A DNA stretch of 64,000 nucleotides from Brachyspira murdochii DSM 12563 (GTDB lineage Bacteria; Spirochaetota; Brachyspiria; Brachyspirales; Brachyspiraceae), in contig NC_014150.1 in NCBI RefSeq assembly GCF_000092845.1, positions 1,979,510 to 2,043,509 of the forward strand. Direction: 5' to 3'. Positions 9,207 to 18,128 of the stretch are shown in pieces. The notes beneath the pieces were generated by a model, which saw only the letters and a program-made list of their open reading frames with translations, did not search any database and was not told the DNA's origin. The translations under genes and the position numbers were made by a program. The stretch's first letter is position 1; each line of letters opens with the position of its first letter.

Positions 9207-9243
9207 ACTATAAAAAATACAAGTACGGAGTTATTTTATATAT

Positions 9244-9327
9244 ATGTGAGGAATTAGCTGCATAATCGGGCTGATTATATTTGTAGTAGTGAGTTTAATA
9301 GAGAAGATTAAAGGAAAAAAAGAATAA
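9244..9327 (+). pseudogene. 27-codon membrane micro-ORF with UGA at codon 2
   Basis: After the perfect promoter at 9179 and a CGGAG at 9226-9230, an ATG at 9244 is followed at once by TGA, then 25 open codons to TAA at 9325-9327. The open part reads GISCIIGLIIFVVVSL and then a Lys-rich tail IEKIKGKKE, a single-pass membrane peptide with a positive cytoplasmic end. If codon 2 were TGG (Trp), the ORF would be intact. It is either a recently broken small membrane protein, possibly a type I toxin-like peptide, or an ORF read from a non-standard start. No homologue is recognised. Confidence 0.45.
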
Positions 9328-9334
9328 ATTATAC

Positions 9335-9748
9335 TTACTCTTTTGAATATTTTTCAATAAGTTCATCTATTAATTTTATTTTATCCTTATTTTTTATATG
9401 ATAAAATTTACCTATAGTAGCAGGAAAATAATCTTCTTCTTTAAGTTTATATATTTTTACTTTCGCTGCTATTACCCAATCTGAAATATTTATCCTCTCT
9501 ATTTCATTTTTATTAAATTTAATATCAAATTTATCTAAAGAATCAGAATCAGTTTTAGCAATAGCAACGGCAACTGTGGTAAGTCCGTCTGCTATCATTA
9601 TTTTTGTGCCTTTAAAAAACTTTTTTTCTTTTACTTTTTGCACTCCAGCTTTCACTTCAGCAAATACTATATTATGATTATAAAATATATCAAGAAGTTT
9701 TATCTCTCCTTCTTTTCCTCTTCTGCTTCCAAACTTCACATACTGCAT
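9335..9748 (-). CDS. Conserved-looking protein of unknown function, downstream of the Pnkp-like gene
   Basis: The 137-residue soluble product has no signal peptide. It starts MQYVKFGSRRGKEGEIK and has alternating strand-like segments (IVFAEVKAG, TKIMIADGLTTVAVAIAK, DWVIAAKVKIYKL) and a Lys-rich helical end. I do not recognise the family. The start is well supported: AGGAG lies 7 nt before the ATG. It lies 51 bp downstream of the RNA-repair gene on the same strand, so it is probably the last gene of a nudix-pnkp-orf operon and may share in RNA or nucleotide repair. That role is inferred from position only. Confidence 0.65.
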   Translation of the reverse strand: MQYVKFGSRRGKEGEIKLLDIFYNHNIVFAEVKAGVQKVKEKKFFKGTKIMIADGLTTVAVAIAKTDSDSLDKFDIKFNKNEIERINISDWVIAAKVKIYKLKEEDYFPATIGKFYHIKNKDKIKLIDELIEKYSKE

Positions 9749-9799
9749 TTTTATTCTCCTAAAAAATTATTAATTCATTAAATTAAACTAATTCATATT

Positions 9800-12094
9800 T
9801 TATTTAAGCTCATCTAAAACTTCATTATAACTTTTTAATACTTCATCTATAGTAAGACTTCTCCATTCTTTTAATTTATTTTCTCTTTTATATTTATTAA
9901 ATATTTTATTTCCAGTAAAAATAACATGCTGATTAGGATAATGAATATTTAATGAATGACTTAATCTATTTAAACGCATAGCCTCTGATCTTAATGCCTT
10001 CTTAATAATATAAAAAGGACATTTTACTTTTACCATAAATCCATTATCATCTTCAAATACCACACCCTCATAGTCTATAGAAAAATCATCAATATATTTA
10101 TAAAACATTTTTTTTATATAATTATTATATTCATCTCTTGAAATATTATCATCTGGTTTTTCAAATATTTCTATTCTCTCTTTTATTTGAAACTGCGATG
10201 ATATTTCTTTATCTGATAACTCTTCATAGGATAATTTTCTAAAACTCTCTTCATTGTATATAATATCAAGTAAAACCAATAAAGATTTATCATAAACAAT
10301 AGGGTGGGAAGAATCTTTTAAGTGTATGCATTCAAATACAAATGTGGTATTATTTTTTTTACAGTATTCTTTTATAAAGTTTTTGTTTTCTTCAGTTAAT
10401 AAACTTTCTGCCCAAGAGGTCATCTTTGTATTGATAGAACTTTTTGTAGCAAATATTAACTCATCTCTTATTTTATCCAAAAATACCAAAAATAAATATC
10501 CGTTATATTTTTTGTATACGCTTACTGGAAACTTTATATTTTTCTCTAAACTTTTTAATTTAGTTTCATTAACTTCATCATAATTAAAAAATTTATTATA
10601 GCTTCTTCCTGCTATTTCTTTAGTATCATTATATCTGTATAATCCTCTTGCTTTAATAGTCTGTTCATTCCATAATCTTTTATAAAACACACTCTCTGAA
10701 AAATTAGTTGAATAAACTGTATCATAATATTTAAAGCGTACAAGATTATTATTTTCTGTATCAAATAAATCATCTATCTTTTTATCATTTTGATAATGCT
10801 CTACAGATAAATCATTCAAATTCAAAATTATCAAATCCTCCCCATACTCAACAGAGTTTTCTATACAATAGGCATTATCATTTATTTTGCATAAATTATC
10901 TTCTAATTCACTTTGAAGTACATTTCTATGACCGAATATCTGAATAATATCATTGTGATTTTCTTTAAATCTGTTTCCTGCTTCTATGTAAGATTTATAC
11001 TTGTCTTCATCATAATTATATCCATATGTTACAATTCCATTTAAAAGAGAAGCTGGTATATGCTCGTACATTTTATCTATACCTGAATGATTAACAAAAA
11101 ATTTCTTGCCTTTAAAAGTGAAGAAATAATAAAGTCTGAATCTCTTATAAAAACTTCTTATTTTCTTTTTGTAATTATTTAATTCTATTTCATTTAATAT
11201 TTTCTCTTCTATAACATTATTATTATCATCTTTTGATTGCCTTATACTTGTAAATGATTGCTTTATCTCTCTATAAGTAGTTTTATAAAACTCCTGACTT
11301 GTAACTTTTATATCATTAGCAAAGAAATTTAAGTTCACATCATGATTGCCTTCTATAAAATAAACATTACTTCCTATATCATTATTAAGGAAATAATCAA
11401 TCAATTCTTTTGATTTACTTCCTCTGTCTATCAAATCGCCTGCAAATATATAAGCTATTTTCTCATCTTTAAAATAATTCTCTTTTTTTAAAAATTTTTT
11501 AAATACATCATATTCGCCATGCAAATCTGGTATTACTTTTATATTATCATATTTTTCAAACTCTTTTTCATTTAAATAAAAACTGTCCCATTTTGAAGCC
11601 TCAAGCAATGCAGTTTCAGCACTGTCATAATCCGAAGCCTTATAAATATTAGCTCCAGACAATTTAAAATCTTTCATACGCATAAAAAAGTCTTTTATAA
11701 CTTCTTCTGATATATTATTTCCAACTTCTCTATTTCTTACATTATCAATGCATTCTTTAAGAGATACATTATCAAATAAAACAGCAGCTATTCTGTATCC
11801 GTATTTTTTGGCAAGCTCTGTAATACTCTTCAAATTAAAAAGCCCAGTACTGTCTAATATAGTAAATAGCCCCAAACGAAATCTATTTTCTAATATGCTT
11901 AATATTAAATTATTCCAAATATAAGAATTGTCTTTTTCAGAAATAGAAAGCCCATTTTCTCCATCTGGAAAAATACCTGAATATAATATTCTTAAACTAT
12001 CAGAACTTACACTGTAATTTTCAAGTTTAGCTTTTTTTATTGTGTAAGTTTTACCGCTTCCCTGAGCTCCTACTGTTATAATTAATACTTTCAA
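9800..12094 (-). CDS. Pnkp-like RNA repair enzyme (kinase-phosphatase-ligase)
   Basis: A three-module, 764-residue protein resembling bacterial polynucleotide kinase-phosphatase (Pnkp), which heals and seals broken RNA ends. Module 1 is a P-loop kinase with GAQGSGKT at residues 9-16. Module 2 is a binuclear metallophosphatase with PDLHGEYD (about 189), GDLIDRG (about 216) and GNHD (about 249). Module 3 is a nucleotidyltransferase/ligase with the candidate lysine motif KKYNGYL (about 527), FECIH (about 605), YEGVVF (about 673) and KVKCPF (about 687). Clostridium thermocellum Pnkp is longer (about 870), so the ligase module is compact. The RNA methyltransferase Hen1, a common partner, is not nearby. 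A Nudix gene ends 35 bp upstream on the same strand. Confidence 0.85.
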   Translation of the reverse strand: MKVLIITVGAQGSGKTYTIKKAKLENYSVSSDSLRILYSGIFPDGENGLSISEKDNSYIWNNLILSILENRFRLGLFTILDSTGLFNLKSITELAKKYGYRIAAVLFDNVSLKECIDNVRNREVGNNISEEVIKDFFMRMKDFKLSGANIYKASDYDSAETALLEASKWDSFYLNEKEFEKYDNIKVIPDLHGEYDVFKKFLKKENYFKDEKIAYIFAGDLIDRGSKSKELIDYFLNNDIGSNVYFIEGNHDVNLNFFANDIKVTSQEFYKTTYREIKQSFTSIRQSKDDNNNVIEEKILNEIELNNYKKKIRSFYKRFRLYYFFTFKGKKFFVNHSGIDKMYEHIPASLLNGIVTYGYNYDEDKYKSYIEAGNRFKENHNDIIQIFGHRNVLQSELEDNLCKINDNAYCIENSVEYGEDLIILNLNDLSVEHYQNDKKIDDLFDTENNNLVRFKYYDTVYSTNFSESVFYKRLWNEQTIKARGLYRYNDTKEIAGRSYNKFFNYDEVNETKLKSLEKNIKFPVSVYKKYNGYLFLVFLDKIRDELIFATKSSINTKMTSWAESLLTEENKNFIKEYCKKNNTTFVFECIHLKDSSHPIVYDKSLLVLLDIIYNEESFRKLSYEELSDKEISSQFQIKERIEIFEKPDDNISRDEYNNYIKKMFYKYIDDFSIDYEGVVFEDDNGFMVKVKCPFYIIKKALRSEAMRLNRLSHSLNIHYPNQHVIFTGNKIFNKYKRENKLKEWRSLTIDEVLKSYNEVLDELK

Positions 12095-12129
12095 TTTAAA
12101 CCTCTTTTAATCATTAAACTATTTTTTTA

Positions 12130-12642
12130 TTATTTAAGTTTATCATAAATATCATAAAAATATCTTATAGAAGATACAATTTTTTTGTTTTTGCACATCT
12201 CAAAATATTTTTCTCTGTCTACTATCATAGCTTCACTTACTTCATTTTCCTGCAAAATTAAATTTTCTAATTTTACATCTCTTCTAAACATAAAGGCATC
12301 TATTATAGTTTTTGAACGCTCCAGTATAAAAGAAGTTAAAAATATACCTTCTTCTTTTTCAAATGACAAACCAATCTCCTCTTTAATCTCTCTTATAGCT
12401 CCTTCAATACTGCTTTCCCCAGTAAGTATAGAGCCTTCTGTACATTCCCATTTATTAGGACATATTTTTTTACTTTTGTGCCTTTTAGTCATTATAACTT
12501 CATCATTACTATTTACCACCCAAGCATGTATAACTATATGATATTCATTTTTTCTTAAAGGAAGTCCCCTTTGATGAATGCGTCCTGTTTTTTGCTTGTT
12601 TCTATTATAAACGTCCCAAATCTCTGTCATAGTATTTTCCAT
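12130..12642 (-). CDS. Nudix hydrolase
   Basis: The 170-residue product has a complete Nudix box near residues 71-93: GSILTGESS, then AIREIKEEIGL, matching GX5EX7REUXEEXGU. The fold's other strands (EYHIVIHAWVVN, VIMTKRHKSKK) precede it, with a Trp-Glu-rich patch NKWECTEG. Such proteins hydrolyse nucleoside diphosphates linked to another group. The TRIHQRG-like N-terminal region resembles the isopentenyl-diphosphate isomerase/YfcD type, but the substrate cannot be read from the sequence. The ribosome binding site is weak, and the Met at codon 5 is an alternative start. It lies 35 bp upstream of the Pnkp-like gene and is probably co-transcribed. Confidence 0.85.
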   Translation of the reverse strand: MENTMTEIWDVYNRNKQKTGRIHQRGLPLRKNEYHIVIHAWVVNSNDEVIMTKRHKSKKICPNKWECTEGSILTGESSIEGAIREIKEEIGLSFEKEEGIFLTSFILERSKTIIDAFMFRRDVKLENLILQENEVSEAMIVDREKYFEMCKNKKIVSSIRYFYDIYDKLK

Positions 12643-12671
12643 AAATAAATTAAATAATAATTCTTGATAAT

Positions 12672-12715
12672 AAAAAAGCCCCCTTAAAAAGACTTATTTT
12701 TTAAGAAGGCTTTCA
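12672..12715 (-). terminator. Terminator after dppA
   Basis: On the minus strand, AAAGCCTTCTTAAAAA pairs with TTTTTAAGGGGGCTTT and is followed by a T run. It separates the dppA transcript from the Nudix-Pnkp cluster downstream. Confidence 0.75.
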
Positions 12716-12744
12716 TAAGTTATCGGACTTTTATATTATAAAAT

Positions 12745-13551
12745 TTATAATATAAATTTCAAGGCTCTTAATATCTCATAATAGTCATTATTTTCAAAAA
12801 CTACAGTGGTATCATTAATTTTTTTAGCATTAGGATAGAATGATACTTTATGAGCATATCCATGTTCTTTATAGCAAACTTCAAGTTTAAAATGATTAGG
12901 AAGTTTTAATAATTTGCCCTTAAAATCCTGACTTAATGCTTCTTTAGTCTTTTCTTTAATCATTTTTACCATTAAATTTGGAGAATAATTAATAGTAGAA
13001 TATCCTATACCCTCTTTTACAGGAAGTGTTATTAAATTGGGGTGATTAGGATTCATCTTCATAGCTTCTTCACATAATCCTTTATCGCCAGACAAAAATA
13101 CTGTAGGAACTTTCCTATAAGCTGCAGCATAACTAAAAAACATAAACTCGCTTGCCAAAACTTCATTAAGTTTCACATATACATTTCTATTATTCATAGT
13201 ATGCGAAAGAGGATTATTTCCAATAGAAGCTGCATTATGATACCCTATAAACATAGCCGCATCAAAGCTCTCATCAATACCTTCTACCATAGAATAAGGA
13301 TCTCCGCTCCATCTTCTATGTATCTTTACGCATTCCGGCAAAGCTGTTTGATCTATATTCATAGCAGAGTCATGTGCATCTTTTACAAATATTTCTTTAG
13401 CTCCTGCCGCTATAGCTCCTTCGCATGCTGCATTAACTTCTTTAGTCATTTGCAGAGTATGCTCTTTATAAGTTAAACTTCCTGCATCCGTATCTGGCCA
13501 TTGTGTAGTTGTAGTAATTCCCTCAATATCCGCACTAATAAAAACTTTCAT
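12745..13551 (-). CDS. dppA: M55 family D-aminopeptidase DppA-like
   Basis: Zinc-dependent D-aminopeptidase family that removes D-amino acids from short peptides, probably for peptidoglycan turnover. The 268-residue product starts MKVFISADIEGI, with the metal-binding Asp8 and Glu10 of the family. It also has VKDAHDS (about 56-62), GYHNAAS (about 103) and the SGDKGLCEEA stretch (about 154-163). The length is normal for DppA. The start is supported by AGAGGAATT upstream. It appears monocistronic, with its own terminator at 12672-12715. Confidence 0.9.
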   Translation of the reverse strand: MKVFISADIEGITTTTQWPDTDAGSLTYKEHTLQMTKEVNAACEGAIAAGAKEIFVKDAHDSAMNIDQTALPECVKIHRRWSGDPYSMVEGIDESFDAAMFIGYHNAASIGNNPLSHTMNNRNVYVKLNEVLASEFMFFSYAAAYRKVPTVFLSGDKGLCEEAMKMNPNHPNLITLPVKEGIGYSTINYSPNLMVKMIKEKTKEALSQDFKGKLLKLPNHFKLEVCYKEHGYAHKVSFYPNAKKINDTTVVFENNDYYEILRALKFIL

Positions 13552-13685
13552 ATAATTCCTCTAACATTTAAAAATTTATTTTAATGATTAAAAACTATAT
13601 TATATTTCTCATTTTATTCAATATGTTAATTATTAGTTTTTATAAAAATATGCTATAATAAAAAATATATTAGGAGTTTGTATTT

Positions 13686-16415
13686 ATGGCTAATTTATCT
13701 TGGAATGAAATAAAAAACAGAGCTTTAGACTTTCAAAAAAAATGGCAGAATGAAAAAAGAGAGAATGCAGAAAAGCAGACTTTTTATAATGAGTTTTTTG
13801 AAGTTTTCGGAATAAGCAGGAGAAGAGTTGCTAGTTTTGAAGAACCTATAAAAAAATTAAATAATAAACAAGGATTTATAGATTTATTTTGGAAGGGTGT
13901 ATTATTAGTTGAGCATAAATCATTAGGCAAAAACTTAGAAGAAGCAAAAGCACAGGCATTTGAATATTTTGAGGGATTAAAAGAAAGCGAACTTCCTAGA
14001 TATATATTAGTTTCTGACTTTAATAATTTTGAACTTTTTGATTTAGATGAAAATCAAGAATACAAGTTTGAGTTTAAAGATTTTTATAAAAATATAAAAT
14101 TATTCGGATTTATAGCGGGATATCAGAAAAGGGTTTATAAAGATTTAGAGCCTGCCAATATAAAGGCTTCAGAACTTATGGGAAAACTATATGATAAGCT
14201 TGCAAAAAACAATTATAAACAGCATGATTTAGAATTATTTTTGGTGAGGGTGCTTTTTTGTTTATTTGCTGATGATACAGGAATATTCAAAAATGAAGAT
14301 TTTAAATATTTGATAGAAGATAAAACAAAAGAAGACGGAAGCGATACAGGAATATGGCTTCATCAATTATTTGAAGTGCTTGATACAAAAATAGAAGATA
14401 GACAAACTAATTTAGATGAAACATTAAAGGAGTTTCCTTATATTAATGGTTCTTTATTTGAAAATACTGTAAGGATACCTTCATTTGATAAAGAGATGAG
14501 AGATGCTTTGATTGAATGCTGTTATTTTGATTGGAGCAATATATCTCCTGCAATATTCGGATCGCTTTTTCAATGCGTTGCTGATAAAGAAAAAAGGAGA
14601 AGTTTCGGAGAGCATTATACAAGCGAAAAAAATATAATGAAAACTATAAGTGCATTATTTTTAGATGAATTAAGAGAAGAGTTTGAGAAAGTAAAGACAA
14701 ATAAAAATAAATTAAAAGAGTTTCATCAGAAGATATCAAAATTAAAATTTTTAGATCCTGCATGCGGCTGCGGAAACTTCTTAATTATAGCATACCGAGA
14801 AATAAGAGAATTAGAAATAGATATATTAACAGAGCTTTATAAAGAAGATTTAAAAGACGGAGTATTATCTATAGACATTTCAAATTTATCTTTGATAGAT
14901 GTTGATAATTTTTACGGCATAGAAATAAATGAATTTCCTGCTAAAATAGCGGAAGTGGCTTTATGGCTTATGGATCATTTGATGAATTTAAAACTTTCTA
15001 TTAAATTCGGCAGAGCATTTGAAAGAATACCATTAAAAAAATCGGCAGTTATAAAAAATGAAAATGCTTTGATTATAGATTGGAAAAATATAATAGATGT
15101 AAAAGAACTTTCGTATATACTTGGAAATCCTCCTTTTGTTGGAGCTAGAATGAAGAGCAAAGAACAAAGCGAGGAGATGAAAAAAGTATTTAATAATATG
15201 AAAGGATACGGCGATTTAGACTATGTAAGTGCTTGGTATAAAAAGTCAGCTGAACTTATAAAGGGTACAAAAATAAAAGCTGCATTTGTTTCAACTAACT
15301 CTATAACGCAGGGTACACAGGTGAGCATATTATGGGAAAATCTTATAAAAGAATGCGGAGTTTATATACATTTTGCCCATAGAACTTTTGAATGGAATAA
15401 TGAAGCTAAGGGCAAGGCACATGTTTACTGCGTAATAATAGGTTTTGCTAACTTTAATATTGATAAGAAAAGACTTTTTGACTATGAGGATATAAAGGGC
15501 GAACCTCATGAAATAATAGCTGAAAATATTAATCCTTATTTAATAGATTTTGAAAATATTTTTATAGGGAGCAGAAATAAAAGTATTTCAGAAATTCCTA
15601 ATATAGGAATTGGTAATAAACCTATAGATGATGGTAATTATTTATTTAAAGAAGATGAAATGATAGAATTTATAAAAAATGAGCCTAATTCTGAAAAATA
15701 TTTTTATAAATGGACAGGTGCTAAATTATTTATAAATAGTGAAACTGATTATGTCTTATTAGCCTCAAAAATACCGCCTAATGAATTGAAAAAAATGCCT
15801 TTGGTTATGGAGAGAATAAAAAAGGTGAAAGAATTTAGAGAAAAAAGCAGCAGCAAGCCAACAAGAGATATAGCAAAATATCCAACAAAATTTCATATAG
15901 AAAATTTTCCAGAAAATAATTATTTACTTATTCCTAGAGTTTCTTCTGAAAGGAGAAAATATATTCCTATAGGATTTATGGACAAAAATACTATAGCTGG
16001 GGATTCTTGTCTTATAGTACCAAATGCTGAACTTTATCATTTTGGGGTGCTTACTTCAATCATGCATATGGTTTGGACAAAATATGTATGCGGAAAATTA
16101 GAAAGCAGATACAGATATTCTAAAGATATAGTATACAACAATTTCCCTTGGCCGCTATCCATATCTGAAGAGCTTAAAACCAGCATAGAGATTAGGGCTA
16201 AAGGGGTGCTTAGTGCTAGGGCTATGTTTCCAGACTCTTCGCTTGCTGATCTTTATGATCCTTTGACTATGCCTAAAGTGTTGATTGATGCTCACAGCAA
16301 ATTAGATTTAGAAGTTGATAAGGCGTACGGCGTCAAAAAAAATGAACTCAAAAATGAAAGTGAGAGGATTAAATTCCTATTCAAAATGTATGAAAAGTAT
16401 ATTGATAATTTATGA
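13686..16415 (+). CDS. MmeI-like restriction-modification fusion (type IIL, YeeA family)
   Basis: A single-chain 909-residue enzyme combining endonuclease, adenine methyltransferase and target recognition. The N-terminal nuclease domain has a PD-(D/E)XK pattern: FIDLFWKGVLLVEHKSLGK (about 59-77), where Asp, Glu and Lys are the candidate catalytic residues. SAM motif I is FLDPACGCGNF (about 355-365), and the catalytic amino-methyltransferase motif is GNPPFVG (about 480-486). A specificity region follows, ending with a helical C-terminus. MmeI-family enzymes methylate one strand and cut about 20 bp away; the recognition site cannot be told here. It is the first gene of a defence island (13.7-19.3 kb). 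Confidence 0.9.
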   Translation: MANLSWNEIKNRALDFQKKWQNEKRENAEKQTFYNEFFEVFGISRRRVASFEEPIKKLNNKQGFIDLFWKGVLLVEHKSLGKNLEEAKAQAFEYFEGLKESELPRYILVSDFNNFELFDLDENQEYKFEFKDFYKNIKLFGFIAGYQKRVYKDLEPANIKASELMGKLYDKLAKNNYKQHDLELFLVRVLFCLFADDTGIFKNEDFKYLIEDKTKEDGSDTGIWLHQLFEVLDTKIEDRQTNLDETLKEFPYINGSLFENTVRIPSFDKEMRDALIECCYFDWSNISPAIFGSLFQCVADKEKRRSFGEHYTSEKNIMKTISALFLDELREEFEKVKTNKNKLKEFHQKISKLKFLDPACGCGNFLIIAYREIRELEIDILTELYKEDLKDGVLSIDISNLSLIDVDNFYGIEINEFPAKIAEVALWLMDHLMNLKLSIKFGRAFERIPLKKSAVIKNENALIIDWKNIIDVKELSYILGNPPFVGARMKSKEQSEEMKKVFNNMKGYGDLDYVSAWYKKSAELIKGTKIKAAFVSTNSITQGTQVSILWENLIKECGVYIHFAHRTFEWNNEAKGKAHVYCVIIGFANFNIDKKRLFDYEDIKGEPHEIIAENINPYLIDFENIFIGSRNKSISEIPNIGIGNKPIDDGNYLFKEDEMIEFIKNEPNSEKYFYKWTGAKLFINSETDYVLLASKIPPNELKKMPLVMERIKKVKEFREKSSSKPTRDIAKYPTKFHIENFPENNYLLIPRVSSERRKYIPIGFMDKNTIAGDSCLIVPNAELYHFGVLTSIMHMVWTKYVCGKLESRYRYSKDIVYNNFPWPLSISEELKTSIEIRAKGVLSARAMFPDSSLADLYDPLTMPKVLIDAHSKLDLEVDKAYGVKKNELKNESERIKFLFKMYEKYIDNL

Positions 16416-16596
16416 TTTTGTTTTTATCAACTTTTTTTGCTAAAAACAAAGCAAAAAAACAAATTATTTTTAATATAAAATATACTGTTTAGTGTTTAGG
16501 ATATAATTATGAATGAGAAAGAAAAACAATTAAATATTTGAAATAATGGAAATATGTTATAAAATATCATCATATTATAATTTAGGTTATTTTATT

Positions 16597-17568
16597 ATGA
16601 TAAAGAATTTTGAAATTCATGATTACAGACAATTTAAAAATGCAAAGTTTGATGATTTTTCTAATATAAATTTATTTGTAGGAGAGAATGATACAGGAAA
16701 AACTACAATATTAAAATTTTTATATTGTATAAGTCAAGAATTAAAAAACATCGTAAATGCAAATATTAGAACATGCAATATCTTTAAATACATTAATAAT
16801 ATATATACATTTAATAATTTTAAATTTGGAGTTAGTTATAAACCAACATATAAACTAAAAAAACTTTATTTGTATGATGAAAAAACTATCCATTTTAATG
16901 CGTCTCTTTTAAATAGCAAAGATGAAATTATAACTTCTGATGATAATATTAATAATTATAATTATGACTATAAACCTTTATTTATACCTGCTAAAGAAAT
17001 TTTATCTATTATGAATGCTATTCTTTATTTAAAAAATCAAAATATAGAAAGCGGATTTGATGATTCATATACTGATATAATTTATGAAATACTTGCAAGA
17101 AAAAATATTGATGAAAGAGAATTATTAAGCGTATTTAAAAATAAGTATGATTTCTATAATGGTAATATACAAATAGATAAAAATACTAATATGATTAATT
17201 ATCATAAAAATGACGGAAATATTTATAATATTAATATAACTGCTGAAGGAATAAAAAAGCTAGGAATATTTGAAGTTCTTCATAATACTGGAAATCTAAC
17301 AAAGAAAAGTATTTTATTTATTGATGAACCAGAAAACAGTCTGCATCCTAAAATGGTTCGTGAGCTTATGAGATTTTTGTATGATATTTCAAAAGAAGGA
17401 GTACAGATATTTATAGCTAGTCATAATTCATTTGTTTTAAATCAGCTTAGCAATATTGCCATAAAAAATAATTATCCTATAAATGTATATTTTTTTATAA
17501 AAGAAAATAATTATACAAAAATAGACGGAGCTTATGATTTATCAAAAAACTGTGCTGAATTAAAATGA
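16597..17568 (+). CDS. OLD/AAA_15-type ATPase
   Basis: The 323-residue product starts MIKNFEIHDYRQFKN, the usual opening of ABC/SMC-like OLD-family ATPases. Walker A is GENDTGKT (residues 29-36), Walker B is LFIDEPENSLHP (about 240-251), and FIASHNSFVL (about 277) is the switch His region. An in-frame ATG 51 bp upstream (16546) would add a Tyr-rich stretch with no family match, so I prefer the start at 16597. There is no obvious nuclease (Toprim) domain and no co-directional partner. It follows the R-M gene by 181 bp in a defence island, so phage defence is likely but unproven. Confidence 0.8.
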   Translation: MIKNFEIHDYRQFKNAKFDDFSNINLFVGENDTGKTTILKFLYCISQELKNIVNANIRTCNIFKYINNIYTFNNFKFGVSYKPTYKLKKLYLYDEKTIHFNASLLNSKDEIITSDDNINNYNYDYKPLFIPAKEILSIMNAILYLKNQNIESGFDDSYTDIIYEILARKNIDERELLSVFKNKYDFYNGNIQIDKNTNMINYHKNDGNIYNINITAEGIKKLGIFEVLHNTGNLTKKSILFIDEPENSLHPKMVRELMRFLYDISKEGVQIFIASHNSFVLNQLSNIAIKNNYPINVYFFIKENNYTKIDGAYDLSKNCAELK

Positions 17569-17651
17569 TATTAAGATAAATATAATCAGATTTTGTTCAA
17601 GATATTAATAATTTACAATTATTTTTTGTATACATATTGTTTAATAAAATA

Positions 17652-18128
17652 TTATTTTTGTATTATAAATTTGATATTATTTTCTCTTATAAAATGATGT
17701 GGTAATAAGTATCTAATATTATGTTTTTTACAGATATTTATTAAAGCACTATCCCTAGTTACAACTGTTGAATCAAAATATTTAGCGTAAGCCAATATTA
17801 ATACATCTGCTCCATTTTTATTGTTCTTATTATCTAATAATTTTATAATGTCATGATCTTTTATTAATTCAATAAATATAATTTCTATTTCTTCATTGTA
17901 TTTATATACAAAAATTTCTTTATTATTTTTTATATATTCCTTTAATAAATCTTCTTTTTTATTATTTCCAGATATAAGTTCCTCAAAAACTTCTTGGGTA
18001 ATATAACATATTTTATCCTCTGCCATATTTTTTAATTTATCCCAAAAATCAATAAATACATCAGGAGAATAATAAACATTCCATGATTCTATGAAAAAAT
18101 TACTATCCAAACAATAATGATACGGCAT
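17652..18128 (-). CDS. DUF4411 PIN-like toxin
   Basis: The 158-residue product opens with YHYCLDSNFFIES. Asp8 and the following Ser-Asn are typical of PIN-like RNases of the DUF4411 family. A further acidic patch, NGADVLILAYA (about 105-115), and VVTRDSALI (about 121-129) complete the PIN pattern. DUF4411 genes are commonly coupled to an XRE/ImmA-type gene, as here: the upstream antitoxin gene stops right where this one starts (18129/18128). It probably cleaves RNA when the partner is lost. The target is unknown. Confidence 0.82.
   Translation of the reverse strand: MPYHYCLDSNFFIESWNVYYSPDVFIDFWDKLKNMAEDKICYITQEVFEELISGNNKKEDLLKEYIKNNKEIFVYKYNEEIEIIFIELIKDHDIIKLLDNKNNKNGADVLILAYAKYFDSTVVTRDSALINICKKHNIRYLLPHHFIRENNIKFIIQK

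Noticed and set aside
9247..9249. UGA at codon 2 of the micro-ORF as a selenocysteine codon
   Set aside because: No SECIS-like hairpin directly follows and no selenoprotein motif surrounds it. A stop created from Trp is simpler.
12185..12541. Plus-strand ORF opposite the Nudix gene
   Set aside because: The opposite strand encodes a complete Nudix box, and this frame is Ser/Leu/Ile-rich shadow sequence.
16420..16545. A/T stretch after the R-M gene as another copy of the dispersed repeat
   Set aside because: Only a short ATCAACTTTTTTTGC-like stretch is shared, which is within chance for this composition.
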